Shown here piece after piece: positions 28,211 to 36,955 of a DNA stretch of 64,000 bases. Numbering within the stretch: position 1 is the first letter of the stretch; each line of letters starts with the position of its first letter. Under the pieces are notes generated by a model. That model made no database searches, was not told the DNA's origin, and saw nothing but the letters and a program-made list of their open reading frames with translations. The stretch covers positions 124,001 to 188,000 of the forward strand of contig JAFZYY010000024.1 in NCBI GenBank assembly GCA_017616015.1. Direction: 5' to 3'. Made by a program: the position numbers and the translations under genes. Origin of the DNA: Alphaproteobacteria bacterium. GTDB taxonomy: Bacteria > Pseudomonadota > Alphaproteobacteria > CAAGCB01 > CAG-977.

Positions 28211-28677
28211 GGATTGTCTCCGCGCAATGTTTTGAAAAAGGCGGTCAGCAATTCTTCGCATTGCGTCTGCGCGATACCGCCGTAAACTTCCGGAACATGA
28301 ATGTTCGCCGCGTTTTGGTAAACCCGGCACCCGTGATCCACACCGCCGCCTTTGACATCATAAGCGCCGAAATACAGTCGCCGCAATCTGGCAAAAGCAA
28401 TGGCGGTTGCGCACATCGGGCACGGCTCCAGCGTGACGTAAATGTCATAGTCCGTCAGGCGGGTTTGGTTCAGGGTGGCGCAGGCGGCGCGTATCGCCAA
28501 TATTTCCGCGTGCGCCGTCGGATCGTGGTCTTGTTCCGTCCGGTTGGCGCAAACGGCGGCGATTTCCTGCCGTTCGGCGGAAAAAATCACGGCGCCGACG
28601 GGAATTTCATGATATTCCGCCGCTTTTTTTGCGGATTCTATGGCCGTATTTATAACATTTCTTAAAAAAGTATCCAT
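28207..28677 (-). CDS. tadA: tRNA-specific adenosine deaminase (A34 to I34)
   Basis: The deaminase zinc motifs HAEILAIRAA and PCPMCATAIAFAR are present. The start at 28677 gives 156 residues, the usual TadA length; an in-frame ATG at 28722 would add 15 residues with no better ribosome binding site. TadA makes inosine at the wobble position of tRNA-Arg(ACG) and is normally essential. It leads the tadA-xseA-M23-secreted protein unit and diverges from the SLT gene. Confidence 0.92.
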   Translation of the reverse strand: MDTFLRNVINTAIESAKKAAEYHEIPVGAVIFSAERQEIAAVCANRTEQDHDPTAHAEILAIRAACATLNQTRLTDYDIYVTLEPCPMCATAIAFARLRRLYFGAYDVKGGGVDHGCRVYQNAANIHVPEVYGGIAQTQCEELLTAFFKTLRGDNP

Positions 28678-28775
28678 ATAATCTAAGGTGTATTTCTTGG
28701 CCGCGGAAGTCAAGAAAAACATCTTTTAATGCTTTGGGGCGGTTGTTATACTGCCGATTCGGAAGGAGCAGGAGC

Positions 28776-29942
28776 GTGACGGCGGACGTTGCCATAGAAA
28801 ATACGGTTTATAAAATCGGCGGATTTAAAGTCGATCGGGAAATCGTGCGTTATATTCAGGAAGCCAGCGAGCTTGCGGGCGTCAGTTTTGATTATATGTT
28901 GGCCAAAGCCGGCCATGAAAGCCGGTTTGAAGTTAATGCCGCCGCGGAGCGTTCCAGTGCCGAGGGATTGTATCAGTTCACTTCCGACACATGGCTACAG
29001 CAAATGAAGTTGCACGGCGCCAAATACGGATACGCCCGTCTGGCTTCCCAGATTTACCGCGACGGAAAAGGACGGTACCGCGTTAAAAATGCCGAAGACA
29101 GGGAGGAAATTCTGTCCCTGCGTCGTTCTCCGCGCATTTCCGCTTTGCTGGCCGCGGAATTCGCCAAAAGCAATCAAAAGATTTTAAGCGACCAGATTGG
29201 CGGGGAAATTACGCCGGTTGATTTGTATCTGGCTCATTTTATGGGACCTTCCGGCGCGGTGATGCTTTTGCGCGCGGATAAATTTACGCCGAATAAATTC
29301 GCCGCCGATTTATTTCCCGACGCGGCGATGGCCAATCCGCCGATCTTTTATACCGAAAAGAAAAGAATGCGCACGGTGCGTCAGGTGCGTAACCTGATCG
29401 AAGATATTTTTCAGGATAAAATCAATCGTTTTACGGTGTTGCCGAAGTCTTTGAAGGTCTGGCTTGATAAGCAGCCTAAAGAGCGCAAATCCAAAAAGTC
29501 GACTGTCGTAGTCGAAGCGCCGATTTTAAAAATGGAAACAAATAAGGTTTCAGCCGTTTCCGGCGAAGCGCCGCCGCCTATGCCAAAAGTGGTTGAAAGC
29601 TTTGAACTTGCAAAGATTCTGCCCGGCGAAGGCTTTAATCTTGACGATGAAGAAGCTTTGCTCGCTTTAAATCAGCCGATACTGGAAATTCAGGCCGATT
29701 CCGGCCATGACGATACCGTTTCGGCGGATTTGCTGCCGTCCGTTCATGCCGGTTACCAGACAAAGGGCGTTACGGCGATGGAAGAGGAAAACAATCCTGT
29801 TTTCAGACCGGAATATACGGCGGATCAGGCCACGTTTTTTGAAACGGACGATTATTTAATTCAGGCGCCTTTGCCGGTTTTAATGACGGCGAACATCTCC
29901 GTGCCGGAAGCGTTTGACCAACCAAAAAAGGAAATCAGATGA
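28776..29942 (+). CDS. SLT-type lytic transglycosylase
   Basis: The GTG at 28776 is chosen because GGAAGGAGCAGGAG lies directly upstream; an ATG at 28734 would add 14 residues but has no ribosome binding site. The product (388 residues) holds an SLT domain in residues about 15-165, with catalytic Glu in AGHESRF and the AEGLYQFTSDTW segment. There is no signal peptide, as in a known group of alphaproteobacterial SLT proteins, so the export route is unclear. Residues about 220-388 are low-complexity and acidic. Its stop overlaps the rluB-like start as ATGA. Confidence 0.85.
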   Translation: MTADVAIENTVYKIGGFKVDREIVRYIQEASELAGVSFDYMLAKAGHESRFEVNAAAERSSAEGLYQFTSDTWLQQMKLHGAKYGYARLASQIYRDGKGRYRVKNAEDREEILSLRRSPRISALLAAEFAKSNQKILSDQIGGEITPVDLYLAHFMGPSGAVMLLRADKFTPNKFAADLFPDAAMANPPIFYTEKKRMRTVRQVRNLIEDIFQDKINRFTVLPKSLKVWLDKQPKERKSKKSTVVVEAPILKMETNKVSAVSGEAPPPMPKVVESFELAKILPGEGFNLDDEEALLALNQPILEIQADSGHDDTVSADLLPSVHAGYQTKGVTAMEEENNPVFRPEYTADQATFFETDDYLIQAPLPVLMTANISVPEAFDQPKKEIR

Positions 29943-30706
29943 GTACTCAAAAAGGCGAAAGAATCGCCAAAGTAATTGCGCGCGCCGGAATTTGTTCCCG
30001 CAGAGAGGCCGAACGATATATCGAACAAGGCAGAATCGCCGTTAACGGACAGGTGCTGACGTCTCCCGCCGTGACCGTTTCGCCGGAAGACAAAATCACC
30101 GTCGATCAAAAGCCTCTGCCCGCGAAGGAAAGAACGAGAGTGTGGCGTTACCATAAACCGGCGGGATTGATCACGTCCCACAAAGATCCGGAAGGGCGGC
30201 CGACCGTGTTCGATTCTTTGCCTGACACGCTACCGCGTGTTATTTCCGTCGGACGGCTGGATCTGAATTCGGAAGGATTGTTGCTTTTAACGAACGACGG
30301 GGAGCTTGCCCGCCGCATCGAGCTGCCTTCCACCGGTTGGGTCAGGCGCTATCGCGTGCGCATTCACGGCGATATGACGCCCGAGATTATGACAAAACTG
30401 GCGCAGGGCGTCGTCGTCGAAGGCGTGCGTTATGCCGGCGTTCAGCTCGTCGTCGATAAAAAACAGGGAACGAATACGTGGCTGACGGTTTCTTTGAAAG
30501 AAGGCAAAAACCGTGAAATCAGAAAACTGATGGAGTTTTTCGGCTTTAAAGTCACCCGCTTGATCCGTGTTTCTTACGGACCTTTCCAACTCGGGACTTT
30601 GCCGAAAGGCGGCGTCGATGAAATCAACGCCAAAATTCTGCATGAGCAAATCGGCAAAATGGCGGACTTTACTCCTTCTCCGCGCCATGAGAAAAAGAAA
30701 AAGTAA
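29939..30706 (+). CDS. rluB: Large-subunit rRNA pseudouridine synthase, RluB/RsuA family
   Basis: The 255-residue product has an S4 RNA-binding domain (residues about 7-55; AGICSRREAERYIEQGR) and the RsuA-family catalytic loop GRLDLNSEGLLLLTNDG with the nucleophilic Asp. The EGKNREIRKLMEFF motif supports RluB/RluE/RluF-type; RluB (23S U2605) is the best guess from length and layout. A basic tail (RHEKKKK) ends the protein. It is coupled by ATGA to the SLT gene and lies 2 bases before rsmD. Confidence 0.9.
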   Translation: MSTQKGERIAKVIARAGICSRREAERYIEQGRIAVNGQVLTSPAVTVSPEDKITVDQKPLPAKERTRVWRYHKPAGLITSHKDPEGRPTVFDSLPDTLPRVISVGRLDLNSEGLLLLTNDGELARRIELPSTGWVRRYRVRIHGDMTPEIMTKLAQGVVVEGVRYAGVQLVVDKKQGTNTWLTVSLKEGKNREIRKLMEFFGFKVTRLIRVSYGPFQLGTLPKGGVDEINAKILHEQIGKMADFTPSPRHEKKKK

Positions 30707-30708
30707 AG

Positions 30709-31281
30709 ATGCGCATCATCGCCGGAAAATACAAAGCGAAAAAGTTAGTCGCTCCCGAAGGAAAAACGACCCGTCCGACCTCCGATCGGGCGAGGGAATC
30801 GATTTTTAACGTGCTTGAAAATCGCTTGCGCCTGAACGCGTTGAGCTGGCCGGAAATAACGGTGATGGACGTTTTTGCGGGGACAGGCGCTTTGGGGTTG
30901 GAAGCCTTGTCCCGCGGCGCCGTTTCCCTGACGGCGGCGGAAAAAGATCCGGCGGCCGTCGCCTGTTTTTGGAAAAACGCGGATTCTTTTATTAAAAGCG
31001 GTCTTGCCGTGCGTCTGTTCCCCGACGCTTTAATGCCGCCCGCGGCCGAAAAACCGGTTAAGTTGCTGTTTATGGATCCGCCTTACGCAAAAGGATTGGT
31101 CGCGCCCGCTCTGAAAGCGTTGTGCCGGCAAGAGTGGATTGATGCGAACACATTATGCGTCATAGAAACGGAACGAAATGAAGAAAGCTTTCTGCCTGAT
31201 GATTTTATTGTTTTTGATACGCGATTTTACGGCAAAGCTGCCGTTTCCTTCGTGCGGATAAAAAAAACGACCTTTGATTAA
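30709..31281 (+). CDS. rsmD: 16S rRNA (guanine-966-N2)-methyltransferase
   Basis: The 190-residue product opens with MRIIAGKYKAKKL and has the RPTSDRARESIFN signature, the SAM-binding loop DVFAGTGALGLEALSRGA and the catalytic MDPPYAKG motif of RsmD. It methylates G966 of 16S rRNA in the 30S subunit. It is the last gene of the SLT-rluB-rsmD unit, and its stop codon lies in the loop of the terminator hairpin. Confidence 0.95.
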   Translation: MRIIAGKYKAKKLVAPEGKTTRPTSDRARESIFNVLENRLRLNALSWPEITVMDVFAGTGALGLEALSRGAVSLTAAEKDPAAVACFWKNADSFIKSGLAVRLFPDALMPPAAEKPVKLLFMDPPYAKGLVAPALKALCRQEWIDANTLCVIETERNEESFLPDDFIVFDTRFYGKAAVSFVRIKKTTFD

Positions 31282-31295
31282 AAAGGTCGTTTTTT
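31262..31295. terminator. Bidirectional terminator after rsmD
   Basis: AAAAAACGACCTTT (31262-31275) and AAAGGTCGTTTTTT (31282-31295) form a 14-bp stem around a 6-base loop. It serves convergent rsmD and the repeat-protein gene. Confidence 0.88.
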
Positions 31296-31298
31296 CTT

Positions 31299-33539
31299 TT
31301 ATTCGGGCTTTTTGCCGTAACCGCAGTAAGACGGTTTTTCATAAACGCTGATTTTATGCGCGTTTTTAAAGGTCAGCTGCGCTTTGCCGTAGCTGATCGT
31401 GCCGTTGGCGTCGGGCAGGGCGCCGTGCTTTGTCTGATAAGTGCGCACGTCCGCCAAACTCATCGTCTGGCCGTTGCCGAAAGCGACATTCCAACCGTAC
31501 AGGCTGTATCCGGCTTTGACCAGAATGTTTTCGCTGTCCGTTTCGGCTTCACTGTCGTCCGCCGTAAATGTAAAGACGTTTTTGTTCTCTTTTGATGCCG
31601 GAGTGGAATCGTATATCACGGAACCGCTTTTCGAAACCGCTTCCGTTTGCTGTTTTTGTACTTCGGGAACGGTCAGTTTATTGACGCGGCTGAACATCAA
31701 ACGAACATTGTTCGGACCAATCAGCATACCGCTGGCGCCTGACAGTTCAAGCGTTGAGGCTGCTTGTTCAATCAAAGGCATGGTACTGACACTGCATAAT
31801 GCCAGGTTTGTCTGATCGGCCGGCACGGTTACTAAAGTCTGATTGGCAAACGGTTGCTGAGAACCGTCGGCATTTAAGAACGCCCCCTGGCAGAAAACCT
31901 CGTCAGACAAAGGAACGTCAGCGCCGTTTTGCCCTTCCAACGGCGTGACGGAAAAGTCACTGACGAGAAGGTACCATTCGCTTAATCTGTCAAAGGCGTG
32001 GGCGTCGTTTGTTAAAATAATGCTGTCCATAACGTCGGAGCCGGTAAACGAAGCGGATTGTGTTCCGTCAAAAGAATAAGCGCCGGTCGCCGGAAGCGTA
32101 TCCGATTCTTCATCGGGATCATGTTCTTCCTGCGTTTCTTCTGCAACGATCTGCGCATCGTTTTCGGGTTCGTTGGCTTCTTCCGCGGCTTTTTCAGCCA
32201 AAGCGTCTATGGCAGCGGTTCCGGCAACAGCGGCGGCCGCAACTGTCGCAACGTCAGCTTCCGGTTCAGCCGCAGGTTCGGGCTCCTCTGTAATTTCAGG
32301 TTCGGAAGCTACCGCGACTTCGGGTTCGGGCTCCACTGTAATTTCAGGTTCGGGCTCCACTGTAATTTCAGGTTCGGGCTCCGCTGTAATTTCAGGTTCG
32401 GGAGCTACCGTAACTTCGGGTTCGGGCTCCGCTGTAATTTCAGGTTCGGGCGTTGCCGCGACTTCGGGTTCGGGCTCCGCTGTAATTTCAGGTTCGGGAG
32501 CTACCGTAACTTCGGGTTCGGCTTGCTCTTCAACGGTCAGAACGACCGAGTCGTCTTCTGTTTCTGTCAATACAGGCGTTTCAACGGATTCCAATTCATC
32601 AGCTAAAGCGGTGTCCGTAACGGGAGCATAATTTTCCTGTGATGTTTCTTCTATGAGTTCTTCCAAATCGTCAACTTCAAAATCTGCCAGAGGCGCTTCT
32701 TCCTCTTCTTCCTGCTGTATCGTCGGAGCTTTCGTCGATTCGGGATCTATGTCCTCAAGATCCCAATCGTCCAACGGCGGTTCGTCGGCAGAAGCTTCGG
32801 AAGAGGAGGAATCGTTGATAAGGTCTGAAGAAGGAGAAGTCGCAAACTCTTCGTTTTCTTCCGGTAAATCGGGTTCGGCAGCAACGGGAGAGGCTGTTTC
32901 TTCAGCGGCAGGCTCTTCGACATATTCGTATTCGACACCTTCCTCGGCAGGGGCTTCAGCGGCGGGAGCTTCAACATATTCGTATTCGACACCTTCCTCG
33001 GCAGGGGCTTCAGCGGCGGGAGCCTCGACGTATTCGTATTCGACGCCTTCCTCGGCAGGGGCTTCAGTGGCAGGCTCTTCGACATATTCGTATTCGACGC
33101 CTTCCTCGGCAGGGGCTTCAGCGGCGGGAGCTTCGACATATTCGTATTCGACGCCTTCCTCGGCAGGGGCTTCAGCGGCGGGAGCTTCAACATATTCGTA
33201 TTCGACGTCTTCCTCGGCAGGGGCTTCAGCGGCAGGCTCTTCGACATATTCGTATTCGACGCCTTCCTCGGCAGGGGCTTCAGTGGCGGGAGCTTCGACA
33301 TATTCGTATTCGACGCCTTCTTCGGCAGGGGCTTCAGCGGCGGGAGCTTCGACATATTCGTATTCGACGCCTTCTTCGGCAGGGGCTTCGGCGGCGGGAG
33401 CCTCAACGTATTCGTATTCTATTTCCTGACCTTCCGGAACTTCGGCGTATTCATATTCCGCTTCCTGACCTTCCGGGACTTCTACATATTCATATTCAAC
33501 CTGTTCTTCCGCGGCCGGCGTATTTGGCTGTTCTGGCAT
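31299..33539 (-). CDS. Large acidic repeat protein of unknown function
   Basis: The 746-residue product starts at an ATG with GGAGCG upstream and has no signal peptide or membrane segment. Residues 15-40 hold two 13-residue EYEYxEVPEGQEx units; residues 41-202 hold nine 18-residue EYEYVExPAxEAPAEEGV units; residues about 340-420 hold ten 8-residue EPEITAEP-like units. Both blocks are strongly acidic and probably disordered. Residues about 500-746 are of normal composition and likely folded, with four cysteines including CGYG at the end. I recognise no family. The function may depend on binding cations, basic proteins or acting as a spacer; this is inference. Confidence 0.75.
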   Translation of the reverse strand: MPEQPNTPAAEEQVEYEYVEVPEGQEAEYEYAEVPEGQEIEYEYVEAPAAEAPAEEGVEYEYVEAPAAEAPAEEGVEYEYVEAPATEAPAEEGVEYEYVEEPAAEAPAEEDVEYEYVEAPAAEAPAEEGVEYEYVEAPAAEAPAEEGVEYEYVEEPATEAPAEEGVEYEYVEAPAAEAPAEEGVEYEYVEAPAAEAPAEEGVEYEYVEEPAAEETASPVAAEPDLPEENEEFATSPSSDLINDSSSSEASADEPPLDDWDLEDIDPESTKAPTIQQEEEEEAPLADFEVDDLEELIEETSQENYAPVTDTALADELESVETPVLTETEDDSVVLTVEEQAEPEVTVAPEPEITAEPEPEVAATPEPEITAEPEPEVTVAPEPEITAEPEPEITVEPEPEITVEPEPEVAVASEPEITEEPEPAAEPEADVATVAAAAVAGTAAIDALAEKAAEEANEPENDAQIVAEETQEEHDPDEESDTLPATGAYSFDGTQSASFTGSDVMDSIILTNDAHAFDRLSEWYLLVSDFSVTPLEGQNGADVPLSDEVFCQGAFLNADGSQQPFANQTLVTVPADQTNLALCSVSTMPLIEQAASTLELSGASGMLIGPNNVRLMFSRVNKLTVPEVQKQQTEAVSKSGSVIYDSTPASKENKNVFTFTADDSEAETDSENILVKAGYSLYGWNVAFGNGQTMSLADVRTYQTKHGALPDANGTISYGKAQLTFKNAHKISVYEKPSYCGYGKKPE
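32280..32519 (-). repeat. Ten tandem 24-bp coding repeats (EPExTxxP)
   Basis: Ten in-frame 24-base units encode 8-residue variants of EPEITAEP within the acidic protein; changes between units fall mostly in the seventh residue and the Ile/Val position. Confidence 0.85.
32934..33419 (-). repeat. Nine tandem 54-bp coding repeats with a three-unit higher-order pattern
   Basis: Nine 54-base units encode EYEYVExPAxEAPAEEGV. The eighth unit residue is mostly Ala-preceded (VEAP) but becomes VEEP at units four and seven, and again in the partial unit that follows, giving an A-A-E order with a 162-base period. Confidence 0.88.
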
Positions 33540-33610
33540 AAGTGAACGCTCCTGAAAAATAAAAATATATTTTAGGCATTTTCCTAGAAAACGCTTTAAG
33601 AAACAAGCTT

Positions 33611-33643
33611 AAAACAAAAAAAGGCGGAAAAAAATCCGCCTTT
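33611..33643 (-). terminator. Intrinsic terminator after pckG
   Basis: On the minus strand AAAGGCGGA and TCCGCCTTT (33643-33635 and 33628-33620) form a 9-bp stem with a 6-base loop, followed by a T-rich run (33622-33611). It lies 18 bases after the pckG stop. Confidence 0.82.
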
Positions 33644-33661
33644 CTTTGAAAAATCAGCTTC

Positions 33662-35500
33662 TTAGACAGGTTTCCAAATTTCTTCGGAACGTTCGAAACG
33701 CAACGACAGCAAGCTTAATTCGGAAGTAAATTCCTTCGGCAAGCGCTGTTGTTCGGCGAACGGACGGAAGTATTTTGCCTGATCTTCCGTGTCTTTCAGA
33801 CCTTCGGCTTTGTCAATCGCCATCAGAGCTTTGAATTTTTCTTCCGTGAAGTCCAGACCTGTCATGTCCAAATCCTTGTAATACGGCATTAATCCGACAG
33901 GACCTTCCTGTGCGCCGACACGGTCATGAACACGATCGATAATCCATTTCAGAACACGCATGTTATCGCCATAGCCCGGCCACATGAAATGGCCGTTTTC
34001 GTCTTTACGGAACCAGTTGACGCGGAAGATTTTCGGCGCCTTCGGAGCCAGACGCTTCATTTCCAGCCAGTGCGACCAGTAATCGGCCATGTTGTAACCG
34101 CAGAACGGCAACATCGCGAACGGATCGCGGCGGATACCGCCGGCGCCTTCGGCCGCGGCCGTTTTTTCGGAACCCATCGTCGCGGCTAAATAGACACCGT
34201 GACTCCAGTTGAACGACTGATAAACCAGCGGTGTATTGTGTGCCAGACGGCCGCCGAAAATGAAGGCCGAGATAGGCACGCCTTCCGGATTTTCCCAATC
34301 GGGATCGATCGTCGGGCATTGACGCGCCGGCGCCGTAAAGCGTGAATTCGGGTGCGCGGCCGGCGTTTCGGAAGCGGGCGTCCAATCATTGCCTTTCCAG
34401 TCGATCAGGTGAGCCGGCTTTTCATCGGTCATGCCTTCCCACCACACATCGCCGTCATCGGTCAGAGCGACGTTTGTAAAGATGGTGTTCGCGCGGCAGG
34501 ACTGAATTGCGTTGTAGTTTGTCTTTTCGGAGGTACCCGGAGCGACTCCGAAGAATCCGGCTTCGGGGTTAATCGCGTACAAACGGCCGTCTTTCCCCGG
34601 TTTAATCCAGGCAATATCGTCGCCGACTGTCCAGACTTTCCAGCCTTTGAACGAAGCGGGCGGAATCAGCATAGCCAGATTCGTTTTGCCGCAGGCGCTC
34701 GGGAAAGCGGCGGAAACGTAAGTCTTTTCACCCTGCGGATTTTCAATGCCGACGATCAGCATATGTTCGGCCAGCCAGCCTTCATCGCGCGCCTGAACGG
34801 TCGCGATACGCAAAGCCAGACACTTTTTGCCCAACAGGGCGTTGCCGCCGTAGCCGGAACCGAACGACCAGATTTCGCGCGTTTCGGGGAAATGGGTGAT
34901 GTAAGTGTTTTCCGGATTGCACGGCCATGTCACATCTTCTTTGCCGTTGTCCAAAGGCATGCCGACAGAGTGCATGCAGGGAACGAACGCGCCGTCTTTG
35001 CCCATGATGTCCAGAACTTTCTGGCCGGTGCGGGCCATGATCGCCATGTTGACGACGACGTACGGCGAGTCGGTGATTTCAACGCCGATTTTCGAAATAT
35101 GAGAACCGAGCGGTCCCATTGAAAACGGAATGACGTACATTGTTCTGCCGTGCATGCAACCTTTGAACAGGGAATGCAGCTTTTCTTTCATTTCTTTGGG
35201 GTTGGCCCAGTTGTTTGTCGGGCCGGCGTCGATTTCGCGTTCCGAGCAGATGAATGTGCGCGCTTCGACACGGGCAACGTCAGACGGATTCGAGCGAGCC
35301 AGATAGCAATTCGGGCGCTTTTGTTCGTTTAATTTGATGAAAGTGCCTTTTTTAACCAGTAATTGGCACAAAGAATCGTTTTCTTCTTTGGTGCCGTCGC
35401 ACCAGTGAACGGCGTCGGGCTGGCACAACTCAGCCATTTTTTCAACCCAGGAAATCAGCTTTTCGTTCTGGGTTTTTTCAGGCGTATAATTTGTCTGCAT
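33662..35500 (-). CDS. pckG: Phosphoenolpyruvate carboxykinase (GTP)
   Basis: The 612-residue product is of the GTP-dependent class by length and motifs: the P-loop [15 protein letters not shown] near residue 270 with the active-site Cys, the [16 protein letters not shown] segment, and [16 protein letters not shown] further on. It interconverts oxaloacetate and PEP; in fermenting organisms it often runs toward oxaloacetate, in others toward gluconeogenesis. The upstream 114 bases separate it from a sensor kinase gene on the same strand and contain ATTCGA/TCGAAT half-sites 17 bases apart, a possible operator. A terminator follows. Confidence 0.96.
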   Translation of the reverse strand: MQTNYTPEKTQNEKLISWVEKMAELCQPDAVHWCDGTKEENDSLCQLLVKKGTFIKLNEQKRPNCYLARSNPSDVARVEARTFICSEREIDAGPTNNWANPKEMKEKLHSLFKGCMHGRTMYVIPFSMGPLGSHISKIGVEITDSPYVVVNMAIMARTGQKVLDIMGKDGAFVPCMHSVGMPLDNGKEDVTWPCNPENTYITHFPETREIWSFGSGYGGNALLGKKCLALRIATVQARDEGWLAEHMLIVGIENPQGEKTYVSAAFPSACGKTNLAMLIPPASFKGWKVWTVGDDIAWIKPGKDGRLYAINPEAGFFGVAPGTSEKTNYNAIQSCRANTIFTNVALTDDGDVWWEGMTDEKPAHLIDWKGNDWTPASETPAAHPNSRFTAPARQCPTIDPDWENPEGVPISAFIFGGRLAHNTPLVYQSFNWSHGVYLAATMGSEKTAAAEGAGGIRRDPFAMLPFCGYNMADYWSHWLEMKRLAPKAPKIFRVNWFRKDENGHFMWPGYGDNMRVLKWIIDRVHDRVGAQEGPVGLMPYYKDLDMTGLDFTEEKFKALMAIDKAEGLKDTEDQAKYFRPFAEQQRLPKEFTSELSLLSLRFERSEEIWKPV

Positions 35501-35614
35501 TACGTTACCTCTATGTTTGAATAAATAAGAATCACCATTGATTCGAAATCACGAAGAGTGTACTCGAATTTAAAAAAAAGGGGTAGTCTTTTTACAAATA
35601 AATCCGGAGCGATT

Positions 35615-36943
35615 TTAAATCGGGAAGGTCATTACGACTTTTAAGCCGCCCAGCGCGCTGTCTTCCATTGAAATTTTTCCGCCGTGAGCGGTAACGATGT
35701 CGCGCGTGATCGTCAGTCCCAGTCCGACGCCGCCCGTTTCCGAATTGCGGGATTCGTCCAGACGGAAAAAGGCTTTGAACACGTCTTCGCGTTTTTCTTC
35801 TGGAATACCCGGGCCATTGTCTTCCACGGCGATTTCCAGCGCCTTTTCCGATACGATCATTGAGACATTGACTTGCGTACCGTAGCGGCCGGCATTCGTG
35901 ACCAAATTCCATAAGCATCTCTTGAAGTCGTTGCGACGAATATCCATGATGACGGACGTTGTGCAGTCGAATTGAACGGGCAGACCGTTTTTCTTTAATC
36001 CGTCCAAAGTATCCGAAACAAACGGCAACATGTCGGTCGGCTGCGCTTTTTCCTTATCGCCGCCGCGGGCAAAGTCCAGATAGCCGTTGACCATACGCTC
36101 CATTTCGGTAACGTCTTCAAGCAAATTTTCTATATCATCGCTCTTATCCATCATCGCCAGTTGCAGACGCATGCGCGTCAGCGGCGTGCGCAGGTCGTGC
36201 GAAACGCCGGCCAGCATTCGGGTGCGTTCTTCGATATGGCGGCGGATACGGTCGCGCATTTGCAAAAAAGACAAAGATGCTTGTCGGACTTCGGCGGCGC
36301 CTTCCGGCTTGAAGTCGTCAACGTCGCGTCCCAGACCGAAATTTTTTGTCGCTTCGGCCAGGCGCAAAATGGGACGCATCTGATTGCGCAGAAACAGAAT
36401 GGCGATTCCCGTAAACAAAAGCGATGAAAACAGCGCCCAAAAAGCGAAAACGTAAGTCGTCGAAGAAAAGAATTTTTTGTAAGGCAAAAGGACTTCAACC
36501 GTATAATCCGGCAAATAGAACGTGATTAACAGCCGTCTGTCGGCAGGCAGGTCGTTTAACGTGAAAGGGTATCCGATCTTACGCAAAGCCGGAATCAGTT
36601 CTGCCGTTTTATTGTTGGATTTTAAACGGATATTTTCAGGTTTTTCCCGAATGTCCGTAAAGCGAATATCCAGATCGGCGGAAGTCCTTAATTCGTTGAC
36701 GATGATTTCTCTGTCCTGCTGATCGGGAAAAGCGTCATATAAGGCAATCGCGTTTTTTATGTCTGCGGCAACGCCCAAAGCCAATCGGCGGCTGACGTTT
36801 TGCCAGTGATTGTCATAGAATAAAACGCCGCTGACGGACTGAATTAGAATTACCGGCAGCACCAAAATTAAAATGGATCGCGGCAGCAGCCGGCGGGGCA
36901 ACAAGCGCAAACGGTAATAACGGATTTTGTCTTTCAGAGACAT
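35615..36943 (-). CDS. EnvZ-like sensor histidine kinase
   Basis: The 442-residue product has two membrane segments (about residues 22-43 and 163-186) enclosing a periplasmic loop of about 120 residues, a HAMP domain, and the HisKA box with phospho-accepting His249 in AGVSHDLRTPLTR. The ATPase shows the N box, DNGPGIPEEKRE and GGVGLGLTI motifs. The N-terminal sequence resembles alphaproteobacterial EnvZ-type kinases. It follows its response regulator by 12 bases. The signal is not deducible. Confidence 0.93.
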   Translation of the reverse strand: MSLKDKIRYYRLRLLPRRLLPRSILILVLPVILIQSVSGVLFYDNHWQNVSRRLALGVAADIKNAIALYDAFPDQQDREIIVNELRTSADLDIRFTDIREKPENIRLKSNNKTAELIPALRKIGYPFTLNDLPADRRLLITFYLPDYTVEVLLPYKKFFSSTTYVFAFWALFSSLLFTGIAILFLRNQMRPILRLAEATKNFGLGRDVDDFKPEGAAEVRQASLSFLQMRDRIRRHIEERTRMLAGVSHDLRTPLTRMRLQLAMMDKSDDIENLLEDVTEMERMVNGYLDFARGGDKEKAQPTDMLPFVSDTLDGLKKNGLPVQFDCTTSVIMDIRRNDFKRCLWNLVTNAGRYGTQVNVSMIVSEKALEIAVEDNGPGIPEEKREDVFKAFFRLDESRNSETGGVGLGLTITRDIVTAHGGKISMEDSALGGLKVVMTFPI

Positions 36944-36955
36944 GGTCGGGCTCCT

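Noticed and set aside
32934-33419. CRISPR-like spaced repeats
   Set aside because: The units are contiguous 54-base coding repeats with no spacers and no cas genes; they are in frame with the acidic protein.
32653-33429. Open frames of 258 and 219 codons opposite or out of frame with the acidic repeat gene
   Set aside because: They are by-products of the in-frame repeats, are low-complexity (Ser/Tyr/Thr or Pro/Lys), and lack ribosome binding sites.
34352-35122. 256-codon plus-strand open frame opposite pckG
   Set aside because: Antisense to a complete, well-conserved pckG and rich in Arg/Phe/Gly, a typical shadow.
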